Origin: an uncultured Dolosicoccus sp.
GTDB lineage: Bacteria; Bacillota; Bacilli; Lactobacillales; Aerococcaceae
Length of the DNA: 32,624 nucleotides
NCBI GenBank assembly: GCA_945278685.1
Contig: CALYPW010000004.1
Location: 1-32,624 of the forward strand
Reading direction: 5' to 3'
Shown: positions 1 through 9,134 of the stretch, piece by piece
Position numbering within the stretch: position 1 is the stretch's first letter
Layout: every line of letters begins with the position of its first letter
Notes under the pieces: model-generated
Seen by the model: the letters and a program-made list of their open reading frames with translations, nothing else
What the model was told of the DNA's origin: nothing
The model's database searches: none
Program-made: the position numbers and the translations under genes

Positions 1-946
1 TGTATAATAATTGTGTGTCGTATTCATTTCTATTTATTGCCTGATATTCTTTTGACATAAGCTTGCCAATAAATTTATCTTCTAATTTATCCCAATTCTC
101 AAGTACAAACTCCCACATAAGTTCATTCATGCTATCTAAATCATCACTATTCATCATATTCTTGATTGCTACGAACTCTTTTGGTATTGAGTTGTGATGA
201 GTACCTCCTCGCAGCTGTGCACTCATCTGTTCATTCCACGCTTTCAACGTTCTTTCTGCAATGGCGTTTAATCTAGCGTTCATATTATTCATTTTAGTAC
301 CTGTAATTCGTTCTATTTCAGCATTGCCAACTTCATACACATTAATGCTATTCAAATCATCAACAAGCTTCACTTGTGACTTTGTTAAAGTTTCATGTTT
401 ATTCCCCTCAAACCATTTGCTAAATTTAGACTTGTGCCATTTTAACTTTTGACTGTTATTGAATACATTCGACTCTTCTGACAATAAATCCATTATACTA
501 ATCTCTTCATTATCATTTGACAAATAATCAAGTGAATACGTATTCAATACTATTTTTGCTCTGTCCTCACCCTTACCAACTCTAACACGAACAACATCCG
601 TCTTTTCTTTTCGCTCACCCTTGATTGCTTTGAAAACGTATTTTGACAATACATTCATTTCTCTATTTGCATCATAATCTATTTCTTCATCACATTGCTC
701 AAGAATAGCTCTCTCAAACGCTACATCCGCTCCGCTGTACGCCATTAGCGCTTCAAACACACTATTCATGTAATCGACTTTAAACTGCTTAAAAGAGTGC
801 CTCTGCCCCATTCTAGAGTACTGACTAGAGCATTGACTTCGCAAAACATCATGTTTAATAACAACGTTTAGATCTAAATCTTTGTTCCTAATTACTCCTA
901 CTTCAAACCAAGTTTCTAGCACCTTTTCAATTGTTTCATTTTTCAC
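1..946 (-). CDS. Unrecognised protein of the integrated element, 3' end cut off by the window
   Basis: A continuous minus-strand frame of at least 315 codons runs off the left edge, so the C-terminus is missing. I chose the GTG at 946-944 because GGAGAGG lies 7 bases upstream; the nearby ATG at 953 runs into a stop after five codons. The predicted protein starts VKNETIEKVLETWF and is hydrophilic, rich in Asn, Lys, Glu and Asp, with no signal peptide, membrane segment, Walker motif or metal-binding motif that I can see. It begins 50 bases after the winged-helix gene and shares its strand, so the two are probably co-transcribed. Base use is A+T-rich like the rest of the element. I do not recognise the family; a replication or maintenance role is only suggested by the neighbour. 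Confidence 0.75.
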   Translation of the reverse strand, partial: MKNETIEKVLETWFEVGVIRNKDLDLNVVIKHDVLRSQCSSQYSRMGQRHSFKQFKVDYMNSVFEALMAYSGADVAFERAILEQCDEEIDYDANREMNVLSKYVFKAIKGERKEKTDVVRVRVGKGEDRAKIVLNTYSLDYLSNDNEEISIMDLLSEESNVFNNSQKLKWHKSKFSKWFEGNKHETLTKSQVKLVDDLNSINVYEVGNAEIERITGTKMNNMNARLNAIAERTLKAWNEQMSAQLRGGTHHNSIPKEFVAIKNMMNSDDLDSMNELMWEFVLENWDKLEDKFIGKLMSKEYQAINRNEYDTQLLY

Positions 947-995
947 TTATCATCCTCTCCATAGTTTATTTGTTTTAATTAGATACTTCTGTTTC

Positions 996-2228
996 TTAGA
1001 CTATTTTTAACCATGGGTTTTCATTTTCATAAGAGTGGTCATCAACATCTTCTTCATCTCTAGTCTCAAATAGGTTACTTATGCAATTGCCAGAACGTTC
1101 TGTACTTGACTCTTGCTGGTCATCATAACTGTCATAGGCTGAATCATCAGTGGCAGTCTCAAGGTCTTTTAGCTCTTCCCTGATTGTCTTTGGGTTATAC
1201 TCATCATTATAATGCTCTAATTCTGCACCATATTCCTCATTTATCTCATCTTTTAAGCTATTAGGAGCATACCCACCAGATAAAGCATCTTGAGCAAACT
1301 CTTCTTTAGCAACCTCTAACATCTGTTGGTTAACCTCTTTAGTCTTGTTCGTTGGGCTATATTCAAACACATCCTCTAGAACCTCTAAAGTTTTCTGTGT
1401 GCTGTTGAGGTTCATCCAATGTAACATTTGGTGAAGTATCTCTCTGTCTTCAAACTTTGTATAGTAATTAAATACTCGTTTATACTCTGCATCAGAGTTG
1501 TATTCTTCATGTGGGTGCTGAACTTGCATTATAAAGATTAGTTGTAATTCAAATAGTGTATCCATATACTTTTTATAAGTTTTCTCAGTTTTAACTCCAA
1601 TTGACTTCATAAGAGTTGATTGAGCTTTATAACAAATACCATCTCTTAAAGTGTTCATTCTAGTATAGGCATCTTGTGGTGAGGTGTTTTCAATTGCTTT
1701 ATCCCATCTTGCTCTAGTTATTCTGTTTGTTGATGTAGCAACTGATGCATAAGTGGCAATCAAGTGGATTTTCTCGCTATCTGAAACTTCATGGCTTACA
1801 AGAGACTTATATGCACTGTATGGGAAGCTGTACCATTCCTTTTTACCATCAACTAGAGCCTGTTTGATATAGTAAGCATTTCCATTTTCTTGTACCTTTT
1901 CGATAACACCTTTGTTAATCAAACCGTTCATTGCCTCTACTATATTGTCCTTTACCCTTCCTCTTCTACCTTTTAACTGTAAAGCATCGACTAAGAAGTC
2001 ATCTGTTATGGTTAATGTTGTTAATTGCTCATCACCTAACCAAGCTGTGTAAGATGAGATTGCCACATGTACCGCAACCTCCCAAACACTTTCATAGAGT
2101 CCATTTTTAAAGCCAAACTGTGATACAGGTATTCTATGTTGATTTGACTCTAGTGTTTTATAAAAGTCAGGTGCTCCTTCAAAAATATATTCTAGTCTTT
2201 CATCTATCCTTTCTTGTTTTTTTATCAT
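996..2228 (-). CDS. Winged-helix protein, possible replication initiator of the element
   Basis: A 410-residue protein with no close family I can name. Two regions look like winged-helix folds: about residues 45-125, with helices then a beta-hairpin around GVIEKVQENGNAYYIK, and about 150-250, around the helix KTEKTYKKYMDTLFELQLIFI. The C-terminal 90 residues are acidic and probably disordered. Two winged helices followed by a variable tail is the layout of many plasmid and phage replication initiators, and the gene lies directly downstream of a repeat array (2298-2489) that resembles iterons. That makes an origin-binding role plausible, but the catalytic or family motifs of Rep_3 or RepA_N are not evident. 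It could instead be an autoregulated transcription factor. AGGAG lies 11 bases before the ATG. Confidence 0.8.
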   Translation of the reverse strand: MIKKQERIDERLEYIFEGAPDFYKTLESNQHRIPVSQFGFKNGLYESVWEVAVHVAISSYTAWLGDEQLTTLTITDDFLVDALQLKGRRGRVKDNIVEAMNGLINKGVIEKVQENGNAYYIKQALVDGKKEWYSFPYSAYKSLVSHEVSDSEKIHLIATYASVATSTNRITRARWDKAIENTSPQDAYTRMNTLRDGICYKAQSTLMKSIGVKTEKTYKKYMDTLFELQLIFIMQVQHPHEEYNSDAEYKRVFNYYTKFEDREILHQMLHWMNLNSTQKTLEVLEDVFEYSPTNKTKEVNQQMLEVAKEEFAQDALSGGYAPNSLKDEINEEYGAELEHYNDEYNPKTIREELKDLETATDDSAYDSYDDQQESSTERSGNCISNLFETRDEEDVDDHSYENENPWLKIV

Positions 2229-2297
2229 AATTTTTCTAACTCCTTTTTCCTATGTCGTATTTCTAATTCCTCTTTTCTATTTTTAAGGACTATAATC

Positions 2298-2317
2298 AAT
2301 TCGCTTTTTAGCGAATT
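2298..2317. repeat. Perfect 8-bp inverted repeat, TTTT loop
   Basis: AATTCGCT (2298-2305), TTTT, AGCGAATT (2310-2317). It sits 70 bases before the winged-helix gene and beside the phased direct repeats. It has no T-run typical of a terminator on either side, so it is more likely a protein-binding site or part of an origin. Confidence 0.7.
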
Positions 2318-2325
2318 AAATGTAT

Positions 2326-2376
2326 TTACTTTACTACTGTTCGGGTTACTTTACTCCTATAATGGGTTACTTTACT
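2326..2376. repeat. Three phased TTACTTTACT direct repeats (iteron-like)
   Basis: Exact copies of TTACTTTACT start at 2326, 2346 and 2367, giving spacings of 20 and 21 bases, close to two helical turns. The last two are extended to GGGTTACTTTACT (2343 and 2364). Even phasing on one face of the helix is typical of initiator-binding iterons in theta-replicating plasmids, and of cooperative repressor operators. Confidence 0.7.
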
Positions 2377-2387
2377 AGATAGTAAAA

Positions 2388-2489
2388 TCTGGTCGATTTT
2401 GACCACATTTTTTTCAAATCTTAAAAATAATGTGGCAGAATTTACCACTTTATTTTAAGGTATAGGAATAATGTGGCAGAATTTACCAC
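2388..2489. repeat. Repeated imperfect palindrome TGTGG...CCACA, two exact copies and one degenerate
   Basis: A 23-base unit is repeated exactly at 2426-2448 and 2467-2489, 41 bases apart. Its core TGTGGCAGAATTTACCAC is an imperfect palindrome with TGTGG and CCAC(A) arms. A diverged third copy at about 2388-2407 keeps TGGTC and GACCA arms and the CACATTTTTTT tail. The symmetric arms suggest a dimeric DNA-binding protein. Candidates are the winged-helix product of the downstream gene or the small HTH protein upstream. Confidence 0.65.
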
Positions 2490-2503
2490 ATTTTTTTCAC
2501 CCC

Positions 2504-2707
2504 TTATATTGCTACCTTTTCCATCTTTTTTTCATCAAGGTACTCATCAGCAATACTTGCTACATTTTCGCTCTTATAAAACAACCAGAATCTCTTCAAT
2601 GAGCTAACTGCATGGGCTGTAGTTATGTATTTTTCCCCACTGTCAATGATTCTATTTCTTAACTCTTTATCATAAACGAATAAAAAATCTTGCTTATCCA
2701 TTATCAT
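2504..2707 (-). CDS. Small DUF5659-like protein
   Basis: A 67-residue protein, read as MIMDKQDFLFVYDKELRNRIIDSGEKYITT with a downstream SLKRFWLFYKSENVASIADEYL. The order (a tyrosine-rich strand, a helix, an ITTA strand, then FWLFYKSE) resembles the short DUF5659 domain common on mobile elements of Firmicutes, whose function is not known. The match is by eye only. Two ATGs are possible, 2707 and 2701; GGAG lies 4 and 10 bases before them, so neither is clearly favoured. It follows the small HTH gene by 32 bases and is probably in the same transcript. Confidence 0.65.
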   Translation of the reverse strand: MIMDKQDFLFVYDKELRNRIIDSGEKYITTAHAVSSLKRFWLFYKSENVASIADEYLDEKKMEKVAI

Positions 2708-2739
2708 TCCTCTCCTTGCTATATGTCTGTTTTGATTTC

Positions 2740-3015
2740 TTACTCTGTCATCTCTAACATTGCATCAAATATTTTCTTGTTTTTATTAGCCTTCTTCATT
2801 ATTTGCTGGGATAAACTATCTGCTGCTTGCCTTGTAATCCCTAACTCTCTAGCAATCTCAGCATTGTACATTCCCTTTAATCTCATGTCGTAGTATTCCT
2901 TCTGCTTCTCTGTTAGTTGTTCTAGGATGACATGTTTGTATAACTCTTTGGCTTGTCTGATGTTTTTCTCAATTCTTTTTCTCTTGTTTAATTCTTTTCT
3001 GCTTAGTTCTTTCAT
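2740..3015 (-). CDS. Small helix-turn-helix protein, sigma-70 region 4-like
   Basis: A 91-residue basic protein. Residues about 34-75 (EQLTEKQKEYYDMRLKGMYN then AEIARELGITRQAADSLSQQ) have the look of sigma-70 region 4 or a LuxR-like HTH: a QKEYYDMRL helix, then AEIARELGITRQA as turn and recognition helix. The N-terminus is a Lys/Arg-rich helix. It lacks region 2, so it is not a full sigma factor; such short proteins on mobile elements usually act as regulators. AAGGAG precedes the ATG by 9 bases. A near-consensus promoter begins 75 bases upstream, making this the first gene of the element's minus-strand operon. Confidence 0.75.
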   Translation of the reverse strand: MKELSRKELNKRKRIEKNIRQAKELYKHVILEQLTEKQKEYYDMRLKGMYNAEIARELGITRQAADSLSQQIMKKANKNKKIFDAMLEMTE

Positions 3016-3061
3016 TTCTTAGCACTCCTTTTTTATATATCTCCCTCACTTCTGTAACTAC

Positions 3062-3090
3062 AGTATACCACACTGGCAATCAAATGTCAA
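3062..3090 (-). promoter_or_regulatory. Near-consensus sigma-A promoter for the element operon
   Basis: On the minus strand TTGACA (3090-3085), a 17-base spacer, and TATACT (3067-3062). It reads into the small HTH gene whose start is at 3015. The -35 is perfect and the -10 differs by one base, so unregulated expression would be strong, which makes a repressor likely. Confidence 0.8.
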
Positions 3091-3137
3091 GACCTTTTTG
3101 TATGACAATCCAATTGTATCAACGTTTCTCACCTAGT

Positions 3138-3186
3138 ATTCTATATAAATAGAATTGTTACATTTGTGTTACAAATTAAAGTAACA
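3138..3186. repeat. Inverted repeats upstream of the element promoter, possible operators
   Basis: A perfect 7-base inverted repeat ATTCTAT/ATAGAAT with a 4-base centre lies at 3138-3155. It is followed by TGTTAC at 3156 and 3167 and the inverted GTAACA at 3181-3186. They sit 50 to 100 bases upstream of the -35 box. Operator function is inferred from symmetry only. Confidence 0.4.
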
Positions 3187-3230
3187 TTCTTTCTTTAACT
3201 ATTACTCACAATTATTTCACAATTAGGCAT

Positions 3231-3257
3231 AAAAAAAAGAGGGCTTATAGCCCCCTA
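3231..3257 (-). terminator. Rho-independent terminator of the secreted-protein transcript
   Basis: On the minus strand AGGGGGCT, loop ATA, AGCCCTCT (one G-U pair), followed by eight Ts. It lies 20 bases after the stop of the OB-fold-like gene and separates it from the replication-type operon promoter. Confidence 0.85.
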
Positions 3258-3275
3258 GTGAATAAGTGTATATTT

Positions 3276-3821
3276 TTAGTAATCACTACCTTTGATAAGT
3301 ATCTCATGAATAAAAATAAGTGGTGTTGTGTTTTCGCTACCTAATACTGTCTCATACCCCTTTAACCCAGCCAATAGTCCATAAACATCTACTTCATCGC
3401 CTTCTACTAGTCTATTCTCAGGTAGTGAAGAAAAGTACGCTTGATATATCATATCAGAATTGGCATCTCTCATTAGCATAGCCATGGCATTATCCCCATC
3501 TTCATAGTACTGAAGGACTTCAGCATAGAATGTGTGTTTAGTTCCAAGTTTACCACTTCGGTCTCGCATAATATCTTCATACGCGATGATTTCATATGAA
3601 TCTGGATTAAATGCTTCTTCTTCAGGTTCATATGATTTTTCAGTCTGAGATGATTCTTCAGTCTGAGATGACTCTTCTGTCTGAGATGATTCTACAGAGT
3701 CTCTTAATCTATTTAATTCACTACTGTCAATTGGTAAGTATTTCCTAATCATAAGTTTATTTTTTCCTTCATTATCGGTCTTATAACTTATAATATAGAT
3801 AATATCATCAGAGTAATACAA
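3276..3821 (-). CDS. OB-fold-like domain protein, C-terminal part of a split secreted protein
   Basis: This frame continues the secreted protein upstream: after its stop at 3849 there is a second TAA at 3846, and then the same frame runs open from GAT at 3845 to a stop at 3276. A separate start would have to be the TTG at 3821, which has no clear ribosome-binding site. Residues 45-62 are three copies of SSQTEE/K, an acidic linker. Residues about 75-178 read like the secreted OB-fold-like domains of Firmicutes, with a YAEVLQYYEDGD strand, LVEGDEVDVYGLLAGLKGYET and a final FIHEILI. Such domains bind unknown partners on the cell surface. It is most simply the C-terminal domain of one protein of about 350 residues, now cut off from its signal peptide. 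Confidence 0.6.
   Translation of the reverse strand: MYYSDDIIYIISYKTDNEGKNKLMIRKYLPIDSSELNRLRDSVESSQTEESSQTEESSQTEKSYEPEEEAFNPDSYEIIAYEDIMRDRSGKLGTKHTFYAEVLQYYEDGDNAMAMLMRDANSDMIYQAYFSSLPENRLVEGDEVDVYGLLAGLKGYETVLGSENTTPLIFIHEILIKGSDY
3636..3689 (-). repeat. Three 18-base tandem repeats coding SSQTEE
   Basis: The 18-base unit codes SSQTEE, SSQTEE, SSQTEK. The units differ at a few third positions, so the array is not brand new. It forms an acidic, flexible linker between the N-terminal part and the OB-fold-like domain, and is a place where copy number may vary between strains. Confidence 0.8.
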
Positions 3822-3848
3822 GACAACTCTACTTGTTAAGCCATCTTA

Positions 3849-4325
3849 TTAAACAGAATTAGCATCTACAAGATTCAAATCAGGATAAAACTCATTTACT
3901 TCATAAATTACAGAATCATTGGCTGATACTTCTGAGTCAAATGAATCTACTTTATCATTTTGAAGAAACTCATTTTCACTATCAGGATTTTCTTTTAACA
4001 TAGCTACTCTTTTTTTAGAGATATGACTGTCAGCACTGTTATTGAAACTTTCATAACCCACTTTAATTATGTCCTCAATCTGAGTTTTAAAGCTACTATC
4101 AAGAGTTATATCTTTAAAATTTTTAATATACATTTTATGGGTATCATACAAACCTATCTCACCATAAGAAACCCATGTTTCCCCTTTAAACACATCATTT
4201 AATGATAAAGTCTCAGTGTCTTCAGCATAAACGTTTTTAATATCAAAATCATTTGCGATAGGTAGTGTCCCAACAACAGTCAATAAACATGAAGAAGTAA
4301 GCAACATTTTAGCTATTTTATTCAT
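3849..4325 (-). CDS. Secreted protein of unknown function, N-terminal part
   Basis: The start at 4325 is chosen because GAGGTG lies 4 bases upstream; a longer frame from 4364 has no such site. The protein begins MNKIAKMLLTSSCLLTVVGT, a positively charged start plus hydrophobic core, followed by a likely signal-peptidase cut near NVYAED. The mature part (about 130 residues) is acidic and has no motif that I recognise; it contains SLNDVFKGETWVSYGEIGLY and a charged helix. It ends in LVDANSV and two consecutive TAA codons, after which the same frame stays open into the OB-fold-like domain. It lies directly beside the integrase and looks like cargo of the element. Confidence 0.7.
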   Translation of the reverse strand: MNKIAKMLLTSSCLLTVVGTLPIANDFDIKNVYAEDTETLSLNDVFKGETWVSYGEIGLYDTHKMYIKNFKDITLDSSFKTQIEDIIKVGYESFNNSADSHISKKRVAMLKENPDSENEFLQNDKVDSFDSEVSANDSVIYEVNEFYPDLNLVDANSV

Positions 4326-4400
4326 TGTACACCTCATCAATATTTTATATATAAATATTATCAAATATAATCATCTTATTCTAGTACTATTTTGATATAT

Positions 4401-4428
4401 AAAAAAGAGAGCCCAAAGGCCCCCTCCA
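4401..4428 (-). terminator. Terminator of the integrase gene
   Basis: On the minus strand a GC-rich hairpin (GAGGGGGCC, TTT, GGGCTCTC, with a small bulge) is followed by six Ts. It begins about 5 bases after the integrase stop. Confidence 0.75.
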
Positions 4429-4432
4429 TATC

Positions 4433-5365
4433 TTATAGTTTTCTATCCTTTATTAGCATCATCAGGGGAGTGGTGTCACTCTGCCCCTCCATCAACTCAA
4501 CATCAGTAATACTGTTTAGATATATTTGTGTCGTCTTAACACTAGAATGTCCTAACAATCTACTGATTGTAAAGAGGTTCACATTTGCTCTTAACAGGCT
4601 CTGAGCATAGTAGTGCCTGAATGAGTGACAGCTCTTCCTCTGCACATCATCTCTCACCCCTACAGCCTCACGTGCCTCTTTAACAAGTATCTCAATCATG
4701 GCATTGCTTTTCATTTCATTACCTGATTTAGTGAGTAATAGGCAATCTTCCAACTCTCTTTTCACCCTTAGATTATTGAAGTAGTCATATCTCGTTCTTC
4801 TATATTTTGCTATGGATTTTTGAATATAAGGTGAGAGTGGTACTATTCGCTCTTTGTCTCCTTTACCAGTGAACTGTAAGTATTCTCCTCTGATAGAGTC
4901 ATCCTTCAAACCCCTTACCTCAGACACTCTCAAGCCACAGTCAGCCATCAATTCTATGATGAGTTTATTTCTTCTGTTTAAGAATCCTTGTCCTGAAAAG
5001 TACTCGATTACTTTAGCTACTTCTTCATCTGTAAAAGTGTTCATCAATTTTCTTTCTGTCCTGAGAGGTTTTATCTGTCTCGCAAAATTATCTTCAATTA
5101 TCTTTTCATCTACTAAAAAGTCGAAGAATACCTTCACAATTTTAAGTATTTGATTAATATACGAGGCACTATAAGCAGAATCCTGCATACCAACAATAAA
5201 TCGTTTGATGTCTGTTCTGCTAATATCTTGAACATTTACACGCTCATCCTCACTAATTCTGCCAAAGAACACGTTCAGCTGAAACCCATATGTCTCAATC
5301 GTTCGTTTACTTAGATTTCTTATCCGACAATCTAATTGAAACTCATCCACCAATTCTTTATACAA
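4433..5365 (-). CDS. Tyrosine recombinase (integrase) of the element
   Basis: Phage/ICE-type integrase, about 310 residues, that would cut and join att sites. Numbering from the upstream GTG at 5374: an N-terminal core-binding SAM-like domain (about 5-95), then the catalytic domain with Arg149 (DCGLRVSEV), a beta-hairpin lysine in GKGDKERIVPL, His250 and Arg253 (HSFRHYYA), His276 (LLGHSSVKTTQIYL) and Tyr285. The full set of catalytic residues is present, so it should be active. AGGAAGG at 5383-5377 is only 2 bases from GTG 5374 but 11 from TTG 5365, so I prefer the TTG. Both lie inside or at the end of the eno terminator, which is unusual. XerC/XerD are similar in size, but the location at the edge of an A+T-rich block argues for an element integrase. 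Confidence 0.9.
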   Translation of the reverse strand: MYKELVDEFQLDCRIRNLSKRTIETYGFQLNVFFGRISEDERVNVQDISRTDIKRFIVGMQDSAYSASYINQILKIVKVFFDFLVDEKIIEDNFARQIKPLRTERKLMNTFTDEEVAKVIEYFSGQGFLNRRNKLIIELMADCGLRVSEVRGLKDDSIRGEYLQFTGKGDKERIVPLSPYIQKSIAKYRRTRYDYFNNLRVKRELEDCLLLTKSGNEMKSNAMIEILVKEAREAVGVRDDVQRKSCHSFRHYYAQSLLRANVNLFTISRLLGHSSVKTTQIYLNSITDVELMEGQSDTTPLMMLIKDRKL

Positions 5366-5408
5366 AAAAACCACAACCTTCCTGTACTTTTACTCAGAAA
5401 GATTGTGG
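5364..5408 (-). terminator. Terminator of eno and the glycolytic operon
   Basis: On the minus strand CCACAATCTTTCTG (5408-5395), a 10-base loop, and CAGGAAGGTTGTGG (5384-5371) form a 14-bp stem with two G-U pairs, followed by seven Ts (5370-5364). The 3' arm contains the AGGAAGG that serves as the ribosome-binding site of the integrase, and the T-run touches its TTG start. Confidence 0.9.
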
Positions 5409-5469
5409 TGGTGTACTGTCAAATAGAAGCTTTTTAAGTTTAGCAATACTGTATTCAGTGCTAAAACGC

Positions 5470-6771
<1,302 letters not shown>

Positions 6772-6818
6772 TTAGTTCTCCTTTATTAAATACATTAACA
6801 TGAGTATACCGCAACTTC

Positions 6819-8341
6819 TTATTTGTCGGAAATTAAACTTTGACCCGTCATTTCTTCGGGCTGGTCGACCCCTAATAAGTCTAGAACCGTCGGTGCCAAA
6901 TCTGCCAAACGACCCGTTTCAGCAATGGCGATTGATTCATCCGTGATGATCACTGGCACTTCGTTGGTCGTATGGGCGGTCATTGGTGAATCATCACCGT
7001 TCAAGACTTGCTCAGAATTTCCGTGGTCGGCTGTAATTACAGCTTTACCACCTTTAGAAAGGATTAAATCCACAATCTTTCCTAAACACTCATCGACGGT
7101 CTCGATGGCTTTGATTGTTGGCTCCAAAAACCCACTGTGCCCGACCATGTCGGGGTTGGCGAAGTTTAGAACAATCAGGTCATGTTGATCAGAGTCAATT
7201 TCCTTGAGTAACTGATCAGTCAATTCATAGGCGGACATTTCCGGTTGCAAATCATAGGTCGCAACGTCTGGTGAATGTATCAAGAGATGCTCTTCTCCTG
7301 GATTCTTGTCATGGTCGCCACCATTTAGGAAGTAAGTCACGTGAGGATATTTCTCAGTTTCCGCAACACGTAATTGCTTCAAGCCTTCTTTCCCAACAAC
7401 TTCTCCCAGCGTATTAACCACGTCTTCTTCACCAAAAGCAACTTCTCCAACAACTGAATCATCGTAGGCAGCCATGGATGCAAAATTAATGGCTGTCGAG
7501 TAATCGCCACGATCGAATCCACCAAAGTCTGAATTCGTTAAGGCTGCTGACAGCTGGTTGGCGCGGTCTGGACGGAAGTTATAGAAGAAGATCGAATCTC
7601 CCTCTTCAATTCCGTGTCCACCGTCTACGACGAATGGCTTGACAAACTCATCGAAGACTTCGTCTTGATAAGATGCCTCGACACCTTCAACAGCTGAATC
7701 GAAATTCTGCGTTGCAGTCGCATGGGCGCTGGCATCAAAGGCAAGCTTTGTGCGTTCCCAGCGGCGGTCGCGGTCCATGGCGTAGTAGCGACCAGAAATG
7801 CTGGCAAATGAACCGACACCAACGTCAGCCATTCGAGCTTCTGCATCTTTGACAAAACCTAAGCCTGTATCAGGACCTACATCGCGTCCGTCAAGGATCC
7901 CATGAACATAGACTTCCTCTAGACCTTCTTGTTTGGCCAACTCGAGAACCGCGAACATGTGGTTCATGTGGGAATGAACCCCACCGTCGGAAAGTAATCC
8001 ATAGATATGGAGAGCCTTTCCTGCTTCCTTGGCTTCTTTCACCAAGCGAACAAGGACTTCATTCTTATGGAAATCTCCATCTTCCACCATCTTGTTTAAG
8101 CGCGTCAACATTTGGTAAACAATGCGACCGGCACCAATGTTCAAGTGGCCAACTTCTGAGTTCCCCATTTGACCTTCTGGAAGACCCACATCAAGACCAC
8201 TGGCTTTAATCGTGGTGTGTGGGAATTGTTCCCAATAACGGTCAAAGTTTGGTTTGTTTGCTTGGTGGAAAGCATTCCCATGCTCTTCTTCACGCAGACC
8301 AATACCGTCTAAAATAATTAATGCTACTGGACCTTTTGTCA

Positions 8342-8342
<1 letters not shown>
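6819..8342 (-). CDS. gpmI: 2,3-bisphosphoglycerate-independent phosphoglycerate mutase
   Basis: Manganese-dependent mutase of the alkaline-phosphatase superfamily, 507 residues, interconverting 3- and 2-phosphoglycerate. Asp12 (ILDGIG) and the phosphorylated Ser62 ([17 protein letters not shown]) are in place; later metal ligands appear in [12 protein letters not shown] and [11 protein letters not shown]. The ATG at 8342 overlaps the tpiA stop by one base (TAATG), so translation is probably coupled. The Bacillus hexacistronic order is kept here; many lactic acid bacteria have this gene elsewhere or use the dPGM enzyme. Confidence 0.98.
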
Positions 8343-9112
<770 letters not shown>

Positions 9113-9134
9113 TCATTTGATTTGATCATCAGAA

